Positions 8,793 through 17,949 of a stretch of DNA of 54,447 nt are shown one piece after another. The notes under the pieces were generated by a model. It made no database searches, was not told where the DNA came from, and worked only from the letters and a program-made list of their open reading frames with translations. Source of the stretch: Chroococcidiopsidaceae cyanobacterium YX2bin18 (lineage in GTDB: Bacteria; Cyanobacteriota; Cyanobacteriia; Cyanobacteriales; Chroococcidiopsidaceae); NCBI GenBank assembly GCA_030446505.1, contig JAUJND010000017.1:1-54447 (forward strand). Direction: 5' to 3'. The first letter of the stretch is position 1; the number at the start of each line of letters is the position of its first letter. The translations under genes were made by a program, and so were the position numbers.

Positions 8793-9767
8793 TCATGATG
8801 CTTGCTTATGACCCAGCTTGAGGAAAATAGTTTCTAGATCTTCTTGAGTGCAGTGAAATTCTGTCAGGGGAATGCTAGCTGAAACGAGCGATCGCAACAA
8901 TAAAGCACAATCTTCCTGATTGCCTGCAAAATATACACACATACGTTGTCCTGACAAAATTTCCCAATCTTCGACTAAGGGATGGTTTTTTAGTTCGATT
9001 TTGAGTGCATCTAGTTCTCCTAGAGTCGATAGAAAAATTTGCTGGCGACTCAGACGTTGGTAAAGCTGCTCTAATGAAGCACTTTCTACCAGATAACCTA
9101 GCTCCATAATGCCCACCGAGGTACACAGTTCTGCTAGATCGCTGAGGACGTGAGATGAAATCACAATCGTCATCCCTGCTTCTTGCAACACCTTAACAAT
9201 TTCCCGAAACTGCATCCGCGCAATTGGATCAAGACCTGAAACTGGCTCATCTAGCAGTAACAAAATCGGTTCGTGAATAATTGTTCGCGCTAGACTAAGG
9301 CGCTGTTTCATTCCCCGCGACAGTGTGGCAATCAAACTATTCCGCTTGTGGGTTAGTTGTACCAGTTCCAAAACCTCCCGCAAACGTTGGCTACGGCGGG
9401 GTTCTCGTAAGCAATACAACCGCGCAAAATAGTCTAAGTAGTCCCATACTGTTAAATCGTCATACAGCGGAAAATCATCTGGTAAGTAGCCTAATTGCCG
9501 CTTTAGCCTTGAGTTGCTTTGATCGAGTAGCAGGCGATGGGGGACAAGCCCCCGCCAAAGGCTAACGCCATTAATATAAATCTCACCAATAGTTGGTTCC
9601 TCAGCTGCTGCTAACATCCGCATGAGCGTTGTTTTTCCGGCTCCATTTGGTCCAATTAGTCCGTAAACTTCACCAACTTGGATTTGTAAATCGACATCAT
9701 TGACTGCAACGTGGCGATCAAATCGTTTAGTTAGCCCAGAAGTACGAATTGCCAGTTCTTTTGCCAT
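8793..9767 (-). CDS. ABC transporter ATP-binding protein
   Basis: The 324-residue protein has Walker A GPNGAGKTT (residues 39-47), a slightly unusual signature LSRGMKQR (149-156, usually LSGGM), Walker B ILLLLDEP (168-175) and a switch His in ISSHV. Residues 240-324 form a C-terminal extension common in exporters that couple to ABC-2 permeases. It energises the permease encoded just downstream, 60 bases away. The intergenic strip contains short TTAGTC-type repeats that also occur before the gene at about 9784-9815. Confidence 0.9.
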   Translation of the reverse strand: MAKELAIRTSGLTKRFDRHVAVNDVDLQIQVGEVYGLIGPNGAGKTTLMRMLAAAEEPTIGEIYINGVSLWRGLVPHRLLLDQSNSRLKRQLGYLPDDFPLYDDLTVWDYLDYFARLYCLREPRRSQRLREVLELVQLTHKRNSLIATLSRGMKQRLSLARTIIHEPILLLLDEPVSGLDPIARMQFREIVKVLQEAGMTIVISSHVLSDLAELCTSVGIMELGYLVESASLEQLYQRLSRQQIFLSTLGELDALKIELKNHPLVEDWEILSGQRMCVYFAGNQEDCALLLRSLVSASIPLTEFHCTQEDLETIFLKLGHKQAS

Positions 9768-10021
9768 AAATGCTGTTGATGGTTAGTCATTAATCCTTAG
9801 TCACTAGTCATTAGTAAAAGCGCTTATGGCATCCATACCCTCACGCAAGTAGAGCAGTGTATAAAATAATGACTTTGTTAACACTAGCCTAGCTTTTCTT
9901 AAGAGCAGATATTAGTAAAATCTCGAAATTGAAACGGGTTTCTTTAACGTCAAGAGCCATAGTCGCTGTATTATAAGCTTGCAAATTCCAGTTATTGAAT
10001 TTTTAAGCAATTAATCAAGTT

Positions 10022-11150
10022 ATGACCCAGCACTACCAAATTACTCTTTTACCTGGTGATGGCATTGGTCCAGAAATTATTACCGTTGCAGTAGAGGTAT
10101 TGAAGGTAGTAGGCAAGCAGCTGGATTTACACTTTGAGTTTGAAGAAGCTTTAATTGGAGGTGCTGCAATTGACGCTACAGGAGAACCTCTGCCAGCTGC
10201 AACACTAGATATGTGCCGTAACAGCGATGCTGTGTTGCTAGCCGCGATCGGCGGTTACAAGTGGGACTCCCTACCACGCCATTTGCGCCCAGAACCTGGG
10301 CTAGTGGGAGTGCGGGCGGGGTTTGGTTTAGTTGGCATTTTGCGAGCCGCGCTAATTTTAAGGTTTATTTGCCAATTTGCGACCAGCAAAAATTTTACCC
10401 CAGCTAATAAATGCCTCCAGCTTGAAACGGGAGGTAGTTGAGGGGGTTGATATTATGGTGGTGCGCGAACTCACTGGTGGAATCTACTTTGGGCAGCCTA
10501 AGGGCATTTTTACTAGCGAAACTGGTGAGAAGCGGGGGGTGAATACGATGGCGTATACCGAGACAGAAATTGACCGCATTGGGCGTGTGGCGTTTGAAAC
10601 GGCTCGTAAACGCAGTGGTAAACTCTGTTCTGTAGATAAGGCAAATGTGCTGGAAGTATCTCAACTATGGCGCGATCGCATCACTCAACTAGGATCAGAG
10701 TATCCCGATGTAGAACTCTCTCACTTGTATGTAGATAATGCCGCTATGCAGCTGGTACGTTGTCCCAAACAGTTTGACACTATTGTTACAGGCAATCTCT
10801 TTGGTGACATTCTCTCTGATGCTGCTGCTATGCTTACTGGCAGTATTGGGATGTTACCTTCTGCAAGTTTAGGTGTAACTGGTTCTGGTGTATTTGAACC
10901 CGTTCACGGTTCTGCTCCAGATATTGCTGGACAGGATAAAGCTAATCCCTTGGCGCAGGTTTTAAGTGCAGCGATGATGCTCCGCTACGGCTTAAACCAA
11001 AGCCATGCCGCAGATCAAATTGAACAAGCAGTGTTACAAGTTTTGGAGCAAGGCGATCGCACTGGCGATATTATGTCGGAAGGCATGAATTACTTAGGTT
11101 GCCGTGCTATGGGCGATGCCTTAATTCAGGTATTAAAAATTGGCTTTTAA
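10022..11150 (+). pseudogene. leuB: 3-isopropylmalate dehydrogenase, frame broken by a 37-bp imperfect duplication
   Basis: LeuB oxidises and decarboxylates 3-isopropylmalate in leucine synthesis. Residues 1-103 ([19 protein letters not shown] to RAGFGL) and the rest from [17 protein letters not shown] to the stop at 11150 are well conserved, including [17 protein letters not shown] and NLFGDILSD. The two halves are one base out of register. The cause is a near-repeat: 10325-10360 and 10362-10397 agree at 28 of 36 positions, and removing 37 bases restores the whole protein of about 363 residues. The second copy encodes the canonical [12 protein letters not shown]; the first encodes [13 protein letters not shown] think the gene is intact in the organism and that this is a bad join, but a real duplication is possible. 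Confidence 0.85.
10325..10397. repeat. Imperfect 37-bp tandem duplication inside leuB
   Basis: Copies 10325-10360 and 10362-10397 share 28 of 36 aligned bases with no gap, with an extra A between them. The start GGTTTA and the end ATTTTA are identical. The period of 37 is not a multiple of three and shifts the frame. Confidence 0.8.
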
Positions 11151-11269
11151 AATGGTGGCGATCGCTGTAGTTGTGTTAATAAACTAGGGAAAAGCTGCAA
11201 CAAAGTCAATTTAACGGTGTCTGCGGCACAACGACTCTAAACATCACAACCCGATAATATCTCCTCAAC

Positions 11270-11473
11270 TTGACTGACCCTAAACTACTCAGAACGGCTC
11301 AACAGATTTATCGTACATACTGTGAAATACATCCGAACCTTAGTAAGCGTCCCACAGGAGTGGCAATTAATCAATTAACGTATCGGGGTAAGCTGCTATT
11401 TTCCAGCAAACCAATCCTGTTACCCGAAGAATGTTTTATCCCACTTAGTCAGATTGAATCGGCAGAATATTAA
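11270..11473 (+). CDS. Short hypothetical protein
   Basis: The 67-residue frame starts with TTG at 11270 and reads MTDPKLLRTAQQIYRTYCEI at the N-terminus. It is polar, lacks membrane segments and has a plausible amino acid mix (PTGVAINQLTYRGKLLF in the middle). I do not recognise a family. It lies between leuB and the prepilin peptidase gene on the same strand. An alternative is that the start is elsewhere or that the frame is not translated, since the TTG has no strong ribosome binding site. Confidence 0.4.
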   Translation: MTDPKLLRTAQQIYRTYCEIHPNLSKRPTGVAINQLTYRGKLLFSSKPILLPEECFIPLSQIESAEY

Positions 11474-11544
11474 ACAGACAAGCAAGCAGATTGCATTACT
11501 ATGTTTGTTTTGTCTTGCCCTTAAAGGCTAGTACCAATATAACG

Positions 11545-12351
11545 ATGGAAATTTTGATTGCTTTGCCAGTCGCTGTAATTGTCTTTGCTTTGGGAGCATC
11601 TATTGGTAGTTTTATCAATGTTGTGGTCTACCGAATACCTGCTGGGTTATCAATTATAAAGCCTGCGTCTCGCTGTCCCCATTGTCTGCATAAATTAGGT
11701 AAGCGGGAAAATGTCCCAGTATTAGGTTGGCTGTGGTTAAAAGGACGTTGTCGTTACTGCAAAGGTGCAATTTCTAGCCGATATCCTCTCGTAGAAGCAG
11801 CGACAGGTTTACTATTTTTGCTTTTGTTCTGGACGTTTGGAATGTCGATGCAAACGCTGGGTTATTGGACTTTTTGCAGTTGGTTAGTGGCGCTGTCGCT
11901 GATTGATCTAGATACTATGACTTTACCAAATTCACTCACCCAATCAGGATTAGTTGTTGGACTTGTATTTCAGCTGTTTAGTTCTACTAGCTGGGTGGAA
12001 GGAGTTAACAATCTGATGTCTGGTATTATTGGTACCGTGCTAGGTTTATGGTTGTTTGACCTGATTAGTGTGGCAGGTTCAATTATTCTTGGGCAAGCCG
12101 CAATGGGTGGAGGAGATCCTAAATTAGCAGCGATGCTAGGTGCTTGGTTGGGTTGGAAATATTTGCTGCTAAGTGGATTCCTTGCTTGTGCAGTGGGCGC
12201 GTTTGTCGGTGGAGGAGCGATCGCGTTGGGTTGGCTAACTCGACGGCAACCAATCCCTTTTGGTCCCTTTCTTGCTCTAGGAGCAGTAATTACTTTATTT
12301 GGGGGCGAGGCAATTTTGTCAGCTTACCTGCGGTTAGTATTTTCAAGCTAG
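11545..12351 (+). CDS. pilD: Prepilin peptidase / N-methyltransferase (type IV leader peptidase)
   Basis: Starting at the ATG at 11545 (MEILIALPVAV) the protein has 268 residues and about seven membrane segments. The cytoplasmic loop has the paired cysteines Cys44/Cys47 (CPHC) and Cys69/Cys72 (CRYC) needed for zinc binding and methylation. The two aspartate motifs of the A24 peptidase family are present: LIDLDTMTLPN (Asp121/Asp123) and MGGGDPKLAA (Asp191). It cleaves the leader of type IV pilins and methylates the new N-terminus at the inner membrane, which cyanobacteria need for motility and DNA uptake. No pilin gene is adjacent. Confidence 0.93.
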   Translation: MEILIALPVAVIVFALGASIGSFINVVVYRIPAGLSIIKPASRCPHCLHKLGKRENVPVLGWLWLKGRCRYCKGAISSRYPLVEAATGLLFLLLFWTFGMSMQTLGYWTFCSWLVALSLIDLDTMTLPNSLTQSGLVVGLVFQLFSSTSWVEGVNNLMSGIIGTVLGLWLFDLISVAGSIILGQAAMGGGDPKLAAMLGAWLGWKYLLLSGFLACAVGAFVGGGAIALGWLTRRQPIPFGPFLALGAVITLFGGEAILSAYLRLVFSS

Positions 12352-12364
12352 TTAATATCAGCCT

Positions 12365-12592
12365 GTGTCCTGGACTACCCTAAAAACTACAAGCGCCCGT
12401 TGGGAAGCAGAACTAATGTATCAACTTCTAGCAGCTCACAATATCCCAGCGCGAATTCTAGATTTAGGCATGGTTTCTTATTTTGGTGCTGGTAGTTCTG
12501 CTGCTTTACAAGTGCGTCCACAAGATCAATGGACTGCATTGCTTTTACTAAGTCCAGTGGAGGAACAACACAGCGACGTACAGGAGCCTTAA
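12365..12592 (+). CDS. DUF2007-like small protein
   Basis: The 75-residue product begins with GTG at 12365, fourteen bases after the pilD stop, so it is probably in the same transcript. The pattern WEAELMYQLLAAHNIPARIL followed by ALQVRPQDQWTALLLL fits the small alpha-beta fold of DUF2007 proteins, which occur near regulators and secretion genes but have no proven activity. No catalytic residues are recognisable. A role with the prepilin peptidase is a guess from position only. Confidence 0.6.
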   Translation: MSWTTLKTTSARWEAELMYQLLAAHNIPARILDLGMVSYFGAGSSAALQVRPQDQWTALLLLSPVEEQHSDVQEP

Positions 12593-13038
12593 AGTGATGG
12601 ACACTTTTTAAGGGAATCAAAATCTACGTCTTTCCCCTTGTCACCTTGTCCCCTTCCGTTTCACCAAAAAGGCACTCTTGGCAGGGGAGCAGAGGGGCTG
12701 TTCTTGGCAGCAGAAAATACAAGAACGCACTCCGGGGTTGAAGCCCCTGAATTCAAACACGAGAGAAGAAAGAAAAAATTGGTTCGAGACTGCAATAAGA
12801 GCGAGAACCAAAACGTCCGCCATTCTCCTGGAGTTTGACTCTCTTGTGCGTGTGGCGGCTCTGCCTTAATTGAATCCCCTGCTTTTAAGTATGGGGTTCT
12901 CCCCCCTGCTCCCCTGCTCCCCTGCTCCCCTGCTTTTCCTTCACCTTGTCCCCGTTTCACCTTGTCCCCTTGTCCCCTTGTCCTCTTCTTCCCTTGTCCC
13001 CTTCTAGTGATGGCTAACTTGTTTTCAAGTTACTACCC
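12593..13038. repeat. Repeat-rich intergenic region between the DUF2007-like gene and accD
   Basis: No gene is supported here. From 12900 to 13004 there are four CCCCTGCT units followed by CCTTGTCCC-type units. On the minus strand the first block gives four runs of at least four G separated by AGCA, the same motif as at 34153-34187. Short ORFs across the region on both strands are low-complexity artefacts. TATGGGGTTCTCCCC at about 12887 is the reverse complement of sequence before the repeat core at 4402. Confidence 0.7.
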
Positions 13039-13976
13039 ATGCGACTAAGATAATGATTGGTTTGCAAATCGACGAAAATCCGGTTCCATTGATAACCGAG
13101 AACACCAACGTGACATTGCCGATGGGCTATGGAATAAATGTACCGCTTGTGGTGTTTTGGCATATACCAAGGATTTAAGAGCTAATCAAATGGTCTGCCT
13201 AGAATGCGGACATCATGTACGGGTAGATAGCGATGAGCGTATCCGTCAACTAATTGATGCTAATACTTGGAGTCCCCTGGATGAGCATTTGCGTCCACTT
13301 GACCCATTAGAATTTCGCGATCAAAGCCTATAGCGATCGCCTCCGCGAAACTCAGGAAAAGACTGGTTTAGTGGATGCTGTTCAAACTGGTTTGGGTCAA
13401 CTAGATAACTTGCCAGTTGCCCTTGGTGTAATGGATTTCCGGTTTATGGGCGGTAGTATGGGTTCTGTGGTAGGAGAAAAAATTACCCGCTTAGTCGAAC
13501 GAGCAACGCAAAAGCGATACCCTTTAATTATTGTTTGTGCATCTGGTGGAGCCAGGATGCAAGAGAGAATGCTCAGCCTGATGCAGATGGCAAAAATATC
13601 AGCTGCTCTAGAGCGCCACCGAGCCGACCTACTGCTTTACATTCCAGTTTTGACTAATCCCACCACTGGTGGTGTTACTGCTAGTTTTGCCATGTTAGGT
13701 GACATTATTCTGGCAGAACCAAAAGCAACAATTGGTTTTGCAGGTCGGCGAGTAATTGAGCAAACGCTGCGAGAAAAGCTACCCGATGAATTTCAGACGG
13801 CTGAAGATTTACTGAAACATGGCTTTGTAGATACGATTGTCCCGCGCACTCAGTTGAAGAAAACTTTGGCGCAGTTGATTTGCCTACATCAATCCTTGCC
13901 TATACCCCACTTGACACAGTGGGAAGCAGGGGCTTTACGTTCCGTTGAGCAAAAGAAAGGGCTAGGAACTACGTAA
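13039..13976 (+). pseudogene. accD: Acetyl-CoA carboxylase carboxyltransferase beta subunit, two frame breaks
   Basis: AccD is half of the carboxyltransferase that makes malonyl-CoA and is essential. From 13055 the sequence encodes DWFANRRKSGSIDNREHQRD, then a Zn ribbon with CTACG and CLECG, down to EFRDQSL and a TAG at 13331. One missing base in the AAA run at 13322-13325 restores [14 protein letters not shown] and the long frame to 13976, which holds the CASGGARMQ and [15 protein letters not shown] core. The start is also disturbed: the ATG at 13039 is out of frame by one base. Two single-base indels and no other damage point to sequence errors. Confidence 0.88.
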
Positions 13977-14146
13977 AACTAGAATTAAGGAGTTGGATAG
14001 CGTAATCGCTCTTGTCCCGTTTTTTAGCCTAACCTGTAGTAATTACGGGGGGATCAAAGCCTGCATTAGGCTTGGGCAAACAAAATGCTCGGTGACATGA
14101 TATTGATATTAGAGTGGCTCAATTACCTATCACTACACTATTCATT

Positions 14147-14437
14147 ATGGGTTTTGCAGACTTGTCTATTGCCGAAATAGCAGCAGACTATAAACTTCCT
14201 GTTGACGAGGTACTTGCTCTGTGCGATCAGTTGGGAATTGCTTACAAAACATCCAAGAGCCGTCTAGCCTTGGAGGATGTAAAAGAAATTATTTCCCAAA
14301 TTTTGTCTCAAACAGAGCGTTCAGACCCTAAAGCTGAAGGTGGAATACCTTTTGTCTTTTGGAAGCTTGGAAGCACTGGGTTTAAAGCTCATTGCTGCCA
14401 ATATCTGATAAAGGAGTTGTCTTCGCCTATTTGTTAG
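14147..14437 (+). CDS. Cyanobacterial conserved small protein (helix-turn-helix-like)
   Basis: The likely start is the ATG at 14147 (MGFADLSIAEIAADYKLPVD), eleven codons inside a frame opening with GTG at 14114. Residues 5-55 look like a small helical domain: ADLSIAEIAADYKLP, VLALCDQLGI, LALEDVKEIISQIL. I recall similar proteins upstream of psbV in other cyanobacteria, sometimes loosely described as resembling the N-terminus of IF-2. The C-terminal 40 residues (from QTERSDPKAEGG) look less natural and contain CCQ and a final Cys, so a late frameshift is possible. Function unknown. Confidence 0.55.
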   Translation: MGFADLSIAEIAADYKLPVDEVLALCDQLGIAYKTSKSRLALEDVKEIISQILSQTERSDPKAEGGIPFVFWKLGSTGFKAHCCQYLIKELSSPIC

Positions 14438-14530
14438 TGGTAGGGATTGAGCAAGCGCTTGTCTAGGAAGGTTCTGATCAGACCTTCTGCAAATAGCTGT
14501 ATTGAGCGTTCAAACTCTTTAGGGGGAACC

Positions 14531-15021
14531 ATGTTTAAAAAATTGATTGGGCTTACGGTAGCAACTTTATTGTTGACTTTTGCGCTGGTTATTGGCACTG
14601 CCAATGCAGTCGAACTCAGTGAAGCCACGCGCACCGTGCCATTAGATGACAAAGGTGACACTGTTGTACTTAGCCTCAAAGAAGTCCAAGAAGGCAAACG
14701 CTTATTTAACTACGCTTGTGCTCAGTGTCATGCTGGCGGCGTTACTAAGACAAACCAGAATATAGGGCTTGATCCTGAAGCGCTCGCAGGAGCAACACCA
14801 TCGCGTAACAACCTGGAAGCGCTGGTGGATTATATGAAAAATCCACTACTTATGATGGGGAAGAGGAAATTGCAGAATTTCACCCCAGCACAAAGAGTGC
14901 GGATATTTACGCGGCAATGAGAAATCTCACTGACGGTGACTTGAAAGCGATCGCGGGTCATGTTCTCCTCCAGCCTAAGATCATCGGCGAAAAGTGGGGA
15001 GGCGGCAAAATCTACTATTAA
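14531..15021 (+). pseudogene. psbV: Cytochrome c-550 of photosystem II, one-base deletion
   Basis: PsbV is a lumenal extrinsic subunit that stabilises the Mn cluster. The ATG at 14531 follows AGGGGGAACC, a good ribosome binding site. A signal peptide ends at NAVELSEATR (mature start near residue 27), and the haem motif is CAQCH (63-67). The frame fails at about 14845, where YMKNP should continue TTYDGEEEIAEF: one A is missing. In the next frame the sequence runs correctly through FHPSTKSADIY to GEKWGGGKIYY and TAA at 15021. The cluster order with psbV2 and petE matches other cyanobacteria. I expect a working gene with a sequence error. Confidence 0.92.
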
Positions 15022-15042
15022 AGCTCGTCGTTAAACCACGAG

Positions 15043-15140
15043 GGGTGAGCAGGTGAAGAGTGTAAAAGTAACAAAAATACTCTTCAACGCCAGTCCTTTT
15101 AATGGGGAAAAACCTCCTGCATGAGACTGGCTGCTCACCC
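15043..15140 (+). promoter_or_regulatory. Possible three-way-junction RNA between psbV and psbV2
   Basis: A perfect 10-bp outer stem pairs 15043-15052 (GGGTGAGCAG) with 15131-15140. Inside are two hairpins: 15054-15061 (TGAAGAGT) with 15079-15086, and 15090-15095 (CCAGTC) with 15125-15130. The right arm of the second hairpin abuts the outer stem, so the helices can stack. The second hairpin loop holds a CCTCC at 15113-15117 that could mimic an anti-Shine-Dalgarno sequence. The element sits 22 bases after psbV and 57 before psbV2. It might end psbV transcription, protect mRNA ends, or regulate psbV2. Pairing is read by eye only. Confidence 0.45.
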
Positions 15141-15197
15141 TGACTATTGTTGTAACTACTGCCCTCACAAATAAAACCACAAAAGGTTGCGCCTTAA

Positions 15198-15689
15198 ATG
15201 TTTCGTCGATTCTTCCGTGTTCGTCTATTCATGGTTTTGCCAGTAGTCTTGGTTGCCATGTTGCAAAGTCCCGCACTCGCTGCTACTATTGACCCTTATC
15301 TCACACGGTATCTGCACGTCACGGAGCCAATTGCCCTGCAATTGAATGAGCAAGGTGAAACTCGCTCATTTTTACCTGAAGACCTATCTCGTGGCAAACA
15401 ACTGTTCGCCAGCAGCTGTATGGAATTGTCATGTAGGTGGAGCAACTTTACCAAATCCCCAAGTTTCTCTCTCCCTGGTAAAGCTCAAAGGAGCAACTCC
15501 TCCGCGTGATAATGTCAACAATTTGGTTACCTACCTCCGGCAACCGATGACTTACGACGGTAGTGAGGAACTTATTGGTGTCGCCAAGTGCCTGAAAGTT
15601 GGATGTCACAGGAGCAAGTGGAAAGCTTGGCAGCTTTCGTTCTAACGGCGGCGCAAAAGGCTCCTGGTTGGGGTACAGAAACTTTTTAG
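15198..15689 (+). pseudogene. psbV2: PsbV2-like c-type cytochrome, two compensating indels
   Basis: The product is a second, divergent cytochrome c-550. A signal peptide ends at ALAATIDPYLTRYLHV. The haem motif is broken as written: one extra base at about 15423 turns CMNCHVGG into CMELSC. The sequence then runs in the next frame through GGATLPNPQVSLSL and QPMTYDGSEE, and a missing A at about 15570 shifts it back so that TYWCRQVPESW to GWGTETF and TAG at 15689 can be read. With both repaired the protein is about 163 residues. PsbV2 proteins are expressed weakly and their role is uncertain. It follows psbV on the same strand. Confidence 0.85.
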
Positions 15690-15880
15690 CTATCACAGCC
15701 GGAACATGAAGCTTTAAGCAAGGGAAGTTGAGCCACAGATGAGGATGGCTTGTGTTTTCAGCGCTGAGCGATCGCTAATTGCTTTGATCTAAACCTATAT
15801 CTAGGACAACTTGTCATATTTATTGGTTATTTTTATTTAAAATTGAATAGCGTAAGATAAAACTCTCTTTGGAGAAAGCT

Positions 15881-16302
15881 ATGAAATTGATTGCTGCAAC
15901 TCTGCGGCGCTTTGGGCTAGTTGTATTGACAATGGTGCTGGTTGCCAGCAGCTTTGCCTTATTTACTCCTCCCGCAGCAGCTGAAAGTTATAAAGTTAAG
16001 CTGGGTTCCGATAAAGGAATGCTAGTGTTTGACCCGGCAAAACTGACGATTAAACCGGGTGACACAGTTGGTGGGTGAACAACAAAGTTCCTCCCCATAA
16101 TGTTGTATTTGATGCAGCAAATAACCCTACCAAGAGCGCTGATTTAGCCAAGAGCTTCTCTCATAAGCAGTTAATGATGACTCCTGGTCAAGAAGTGAAA
16201 ACAACTTTTCCAGAAGACATACCACTAGGTAGTTACTCTTACTACTGTGAACCTCACCGTGGTGCTGGGATGATTGGCATAATTACCGTCGAACAAGGTT
16301 AA
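15881..16302 (+). pseudogene. petE: Plastocyanin precursor, one-base deletion
   Basis: Plastocyanin carries electrons from cytochrome b6f to photosystem I in the lumen. The ATG at 15881 follows GGAGAAAG. The signal peptide ends in PPAAAESYKVKLGS. All four copper ligands are present: His in PPHNVVFD, then Cys, His and Met in YYCEPHRGAGM. The frame stops at 16076 because one base is missing in 16068-16073, where VEWVNNK is expected after KPGDT; the rest of the domain follows to TAA at 16302. One base restores about 140 residues. A strong hairpin 53 bases downstream ends the transcript. Confidence 0.92.
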
Positions 16303-16354
16303 AGATACATAGTTGGTTCTTTAGTAGCGTGAATTAATGTCGCTCGAATACTAA

Positions 16355-16400
16355 CTGAAAATGCCTCTAAGAGTCAGCTAGTCTCTTGAGGCATTTTCAG
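16355..16400 (+). terminator. Hairpin downstream of petE
   Basis: CTGAAAATGCCTC (16355-16367) pairs with GAGGCATTTTCAG (16388-16400), and after one bulged T the inner AAGAG pairs with CTCTT, leaving a 9-base loop. The stem of 18 pairs is far above chance. A true T-run is missing, so it may act by stem strength or as an mRNA-end stabiliser. Confidence 0.75.
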
Positions 16401-16647
16401 GATTTAATTGCCACATGACAACAAAAAACCGCGTTGATAAGATGACTATCACCCGTTAATATTTCTTGATTTGTAATGTTTAGCTTTCATAAATAATTGT
16501 GATTAATGTTTACTGTCTCACCAGTCATTAAGCGATAAACCACGTATTGGTATCAAAATATATCAAATCTATCCACAGGCTAGAAGATATAACTTGAGAA
16601 ATTGGCTATCGTGTTGCCAGATTCTAAAGCATGAGACAAAAATTTGC

Positions 16648-17099
16648 ATGGTTCCTATCAGAGATAATAACCCAACAACAATTACTCCCTACGTTACTTA
16701 TGGGCTAATTGCTGCCAATGTTCTTACTTTTTTTTATGAAGCGAATCTTCCACCACAAGAATTGAATGGCTTTTTTCACTTGGCTGCGGTAGTACCGCAA
16801 GAGTTGACAGCCAGTTTTGCAGGTATTTCGCTAAACCAACCTGTAGCAGAATGGTTGACGCTAATTACGTCTCAGTTTTTGCATGGTGGTCTTTTGCACC
16901 TGGGAGGGAATATGTTGTTTTTGTGGATTTTTGGCAACAACGTTGAAGACCGCTTAGGTCATCTAAAGTATTTAATTTTCTATCTAGCTTGTGGTGTTTT
17001 GGCATCACTTACACAGTGGTTCTTCTCGCAAAATTCGGGCAAGCAATTCTTGGTCCATTGCTAGGCTTGTTTAAAGATCCAACACCGGAATATTTGTAA
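16648..17099 (+). pseudogene. Rhomboid-family protein, internal deletion removes the active site
   Basis: This is the first of two tandem rhomboid genes. From ATG 16648 it parallels the second copy closely, through the HGGLLHLGGN loop and CGVLASLTQWFFSQNSG. It then jumps to a tail that reads AILGPLLGLFKDPTPEYL in another frame and ends at 17099. About 80 residues are missing relative to copy two, including the catalytic Ser and His. A short shared AATTC near the joint suggests deletion between small homologies. Copy two is only 69 bases downstream. Unlike the single-base breaks elsewhere, this looks like genuine decay after a gene duplication. Confidence 0.8.
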
Positions 17100-17167
17100 A
17101 GACGGTAAGTAAAAGGAACAAATCGCCTTTTGCTTTTTTTTAAATCAATATAGTAGGAAAAATACCC

Positions 17168-17863
17168 GTGGTACCTCTGCGAGATAATAACCCGATAAGT
17201 ATCACTCCTTATGTGACATTTGGGCTAATTATTGCCAATATCCTGATCTTTCTGTATGAACTGAGCTTGCCACCACAACAATTAGAGGGGTTTTTCCAGT
17301 TGGCTGCCCTAGTGCCGCAAGAGTTAACAACAAGCTTTGCAGGGAGGTCGGTAAATCAACCCATACCAGAATGGCTCACACTAATTACTTCTCAATTTTT
17401 GCATGGTGGTTTCTTGCATTTATTAGGGAATGTGTGGTTTTTATGGATTTTTGGCAATAATGTTGAAGACCGCTTAGGTCATCTAAAATATTTAATTTTC
17501 TACCTAGCGTGTGGCGTTTTAGCAGCGTTAACACAGTGGTTCTTTTCCCCGAATTCGGGAATTCCTTCTTTGGGTGCTAGCGGTGCGATCGCCGGAGTGA
17601 TGGGAGCATACATTCTCCGCTTCCCCCGCGCCCAAGTTCTCACATTACTGCCCTTGGGATTTTTTATTACTACAGTCCAAATTCCTGCCGTATTCTTTCT
17701 CGGATTTTGGTTTATCCAGCAAGCCTTCTTCGGCATCGCCAGTCTAAACGCTCCTACCAACATTGGCATGGAAAGTGGTGGTATCGCTTACTGGGCGCAC
17801 GCAGGTGGATTCTTCTTTGGAGTGATTCTTGGTCCCCCGTTAGGATTGTTGAGGCGTTATTAG
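17168..17863 (+). CDS. Rhomboid-family intramembrane serine protease
   Basis: The 231-residue protein starts with GTG at 17168. It has six membrane segments. The catalytic dyad is Ser138 in SLGASGAIAG and His211 in YWAHAGGFFFG, and the oxyanion/loop motif is HGGFLHLLGN (79-88). Rhomboids cut substrates inside the membrane; the substrate is not known. The insertion IPEWLTLITSQF and the loop with GMESGGIAYWA are typical of the cyanobacterial subgroup. The defective first copy precedes it, and the petE hairpin separates both from the photosynthesis cluster. Confidence 0.9.
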   Translation: MVPLRDNNPISITPYVTFGLIIANILIFLYELSLPPQQLEGFFQLAALVPQELTTSFAGRSVNQPIPEWLTLITSQFLHGGFLHLLGNVWFLWIFGNNVEDRLGHLKYLIFYLACGVLAALTQWFFSPNSGIPSLGASGAIAGVMGAYILRFPRAQVLTLLPLGFFITTVQIPAVFFLGFWFIQQAFFGIASLNAPTNIGMESGGIAYWAHAGGFFFGVILGPPLGLLRRY

Positions 17864-17949
17864 TATATTTTGATGCCTACAAAAATAAGAGACTTGGTAG
17901 CCTCTTATTTATTAGGAATTAATATTTTCGAGCCGCCTAAACCTACAGA

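Noticed and set aside
12638-12960. Several short ORFs on both strands between the DUF2007-like gene and accD
   Set aside because: They lie in repeat-rich sequence, overlap one another in opposite directions, and have no family features.
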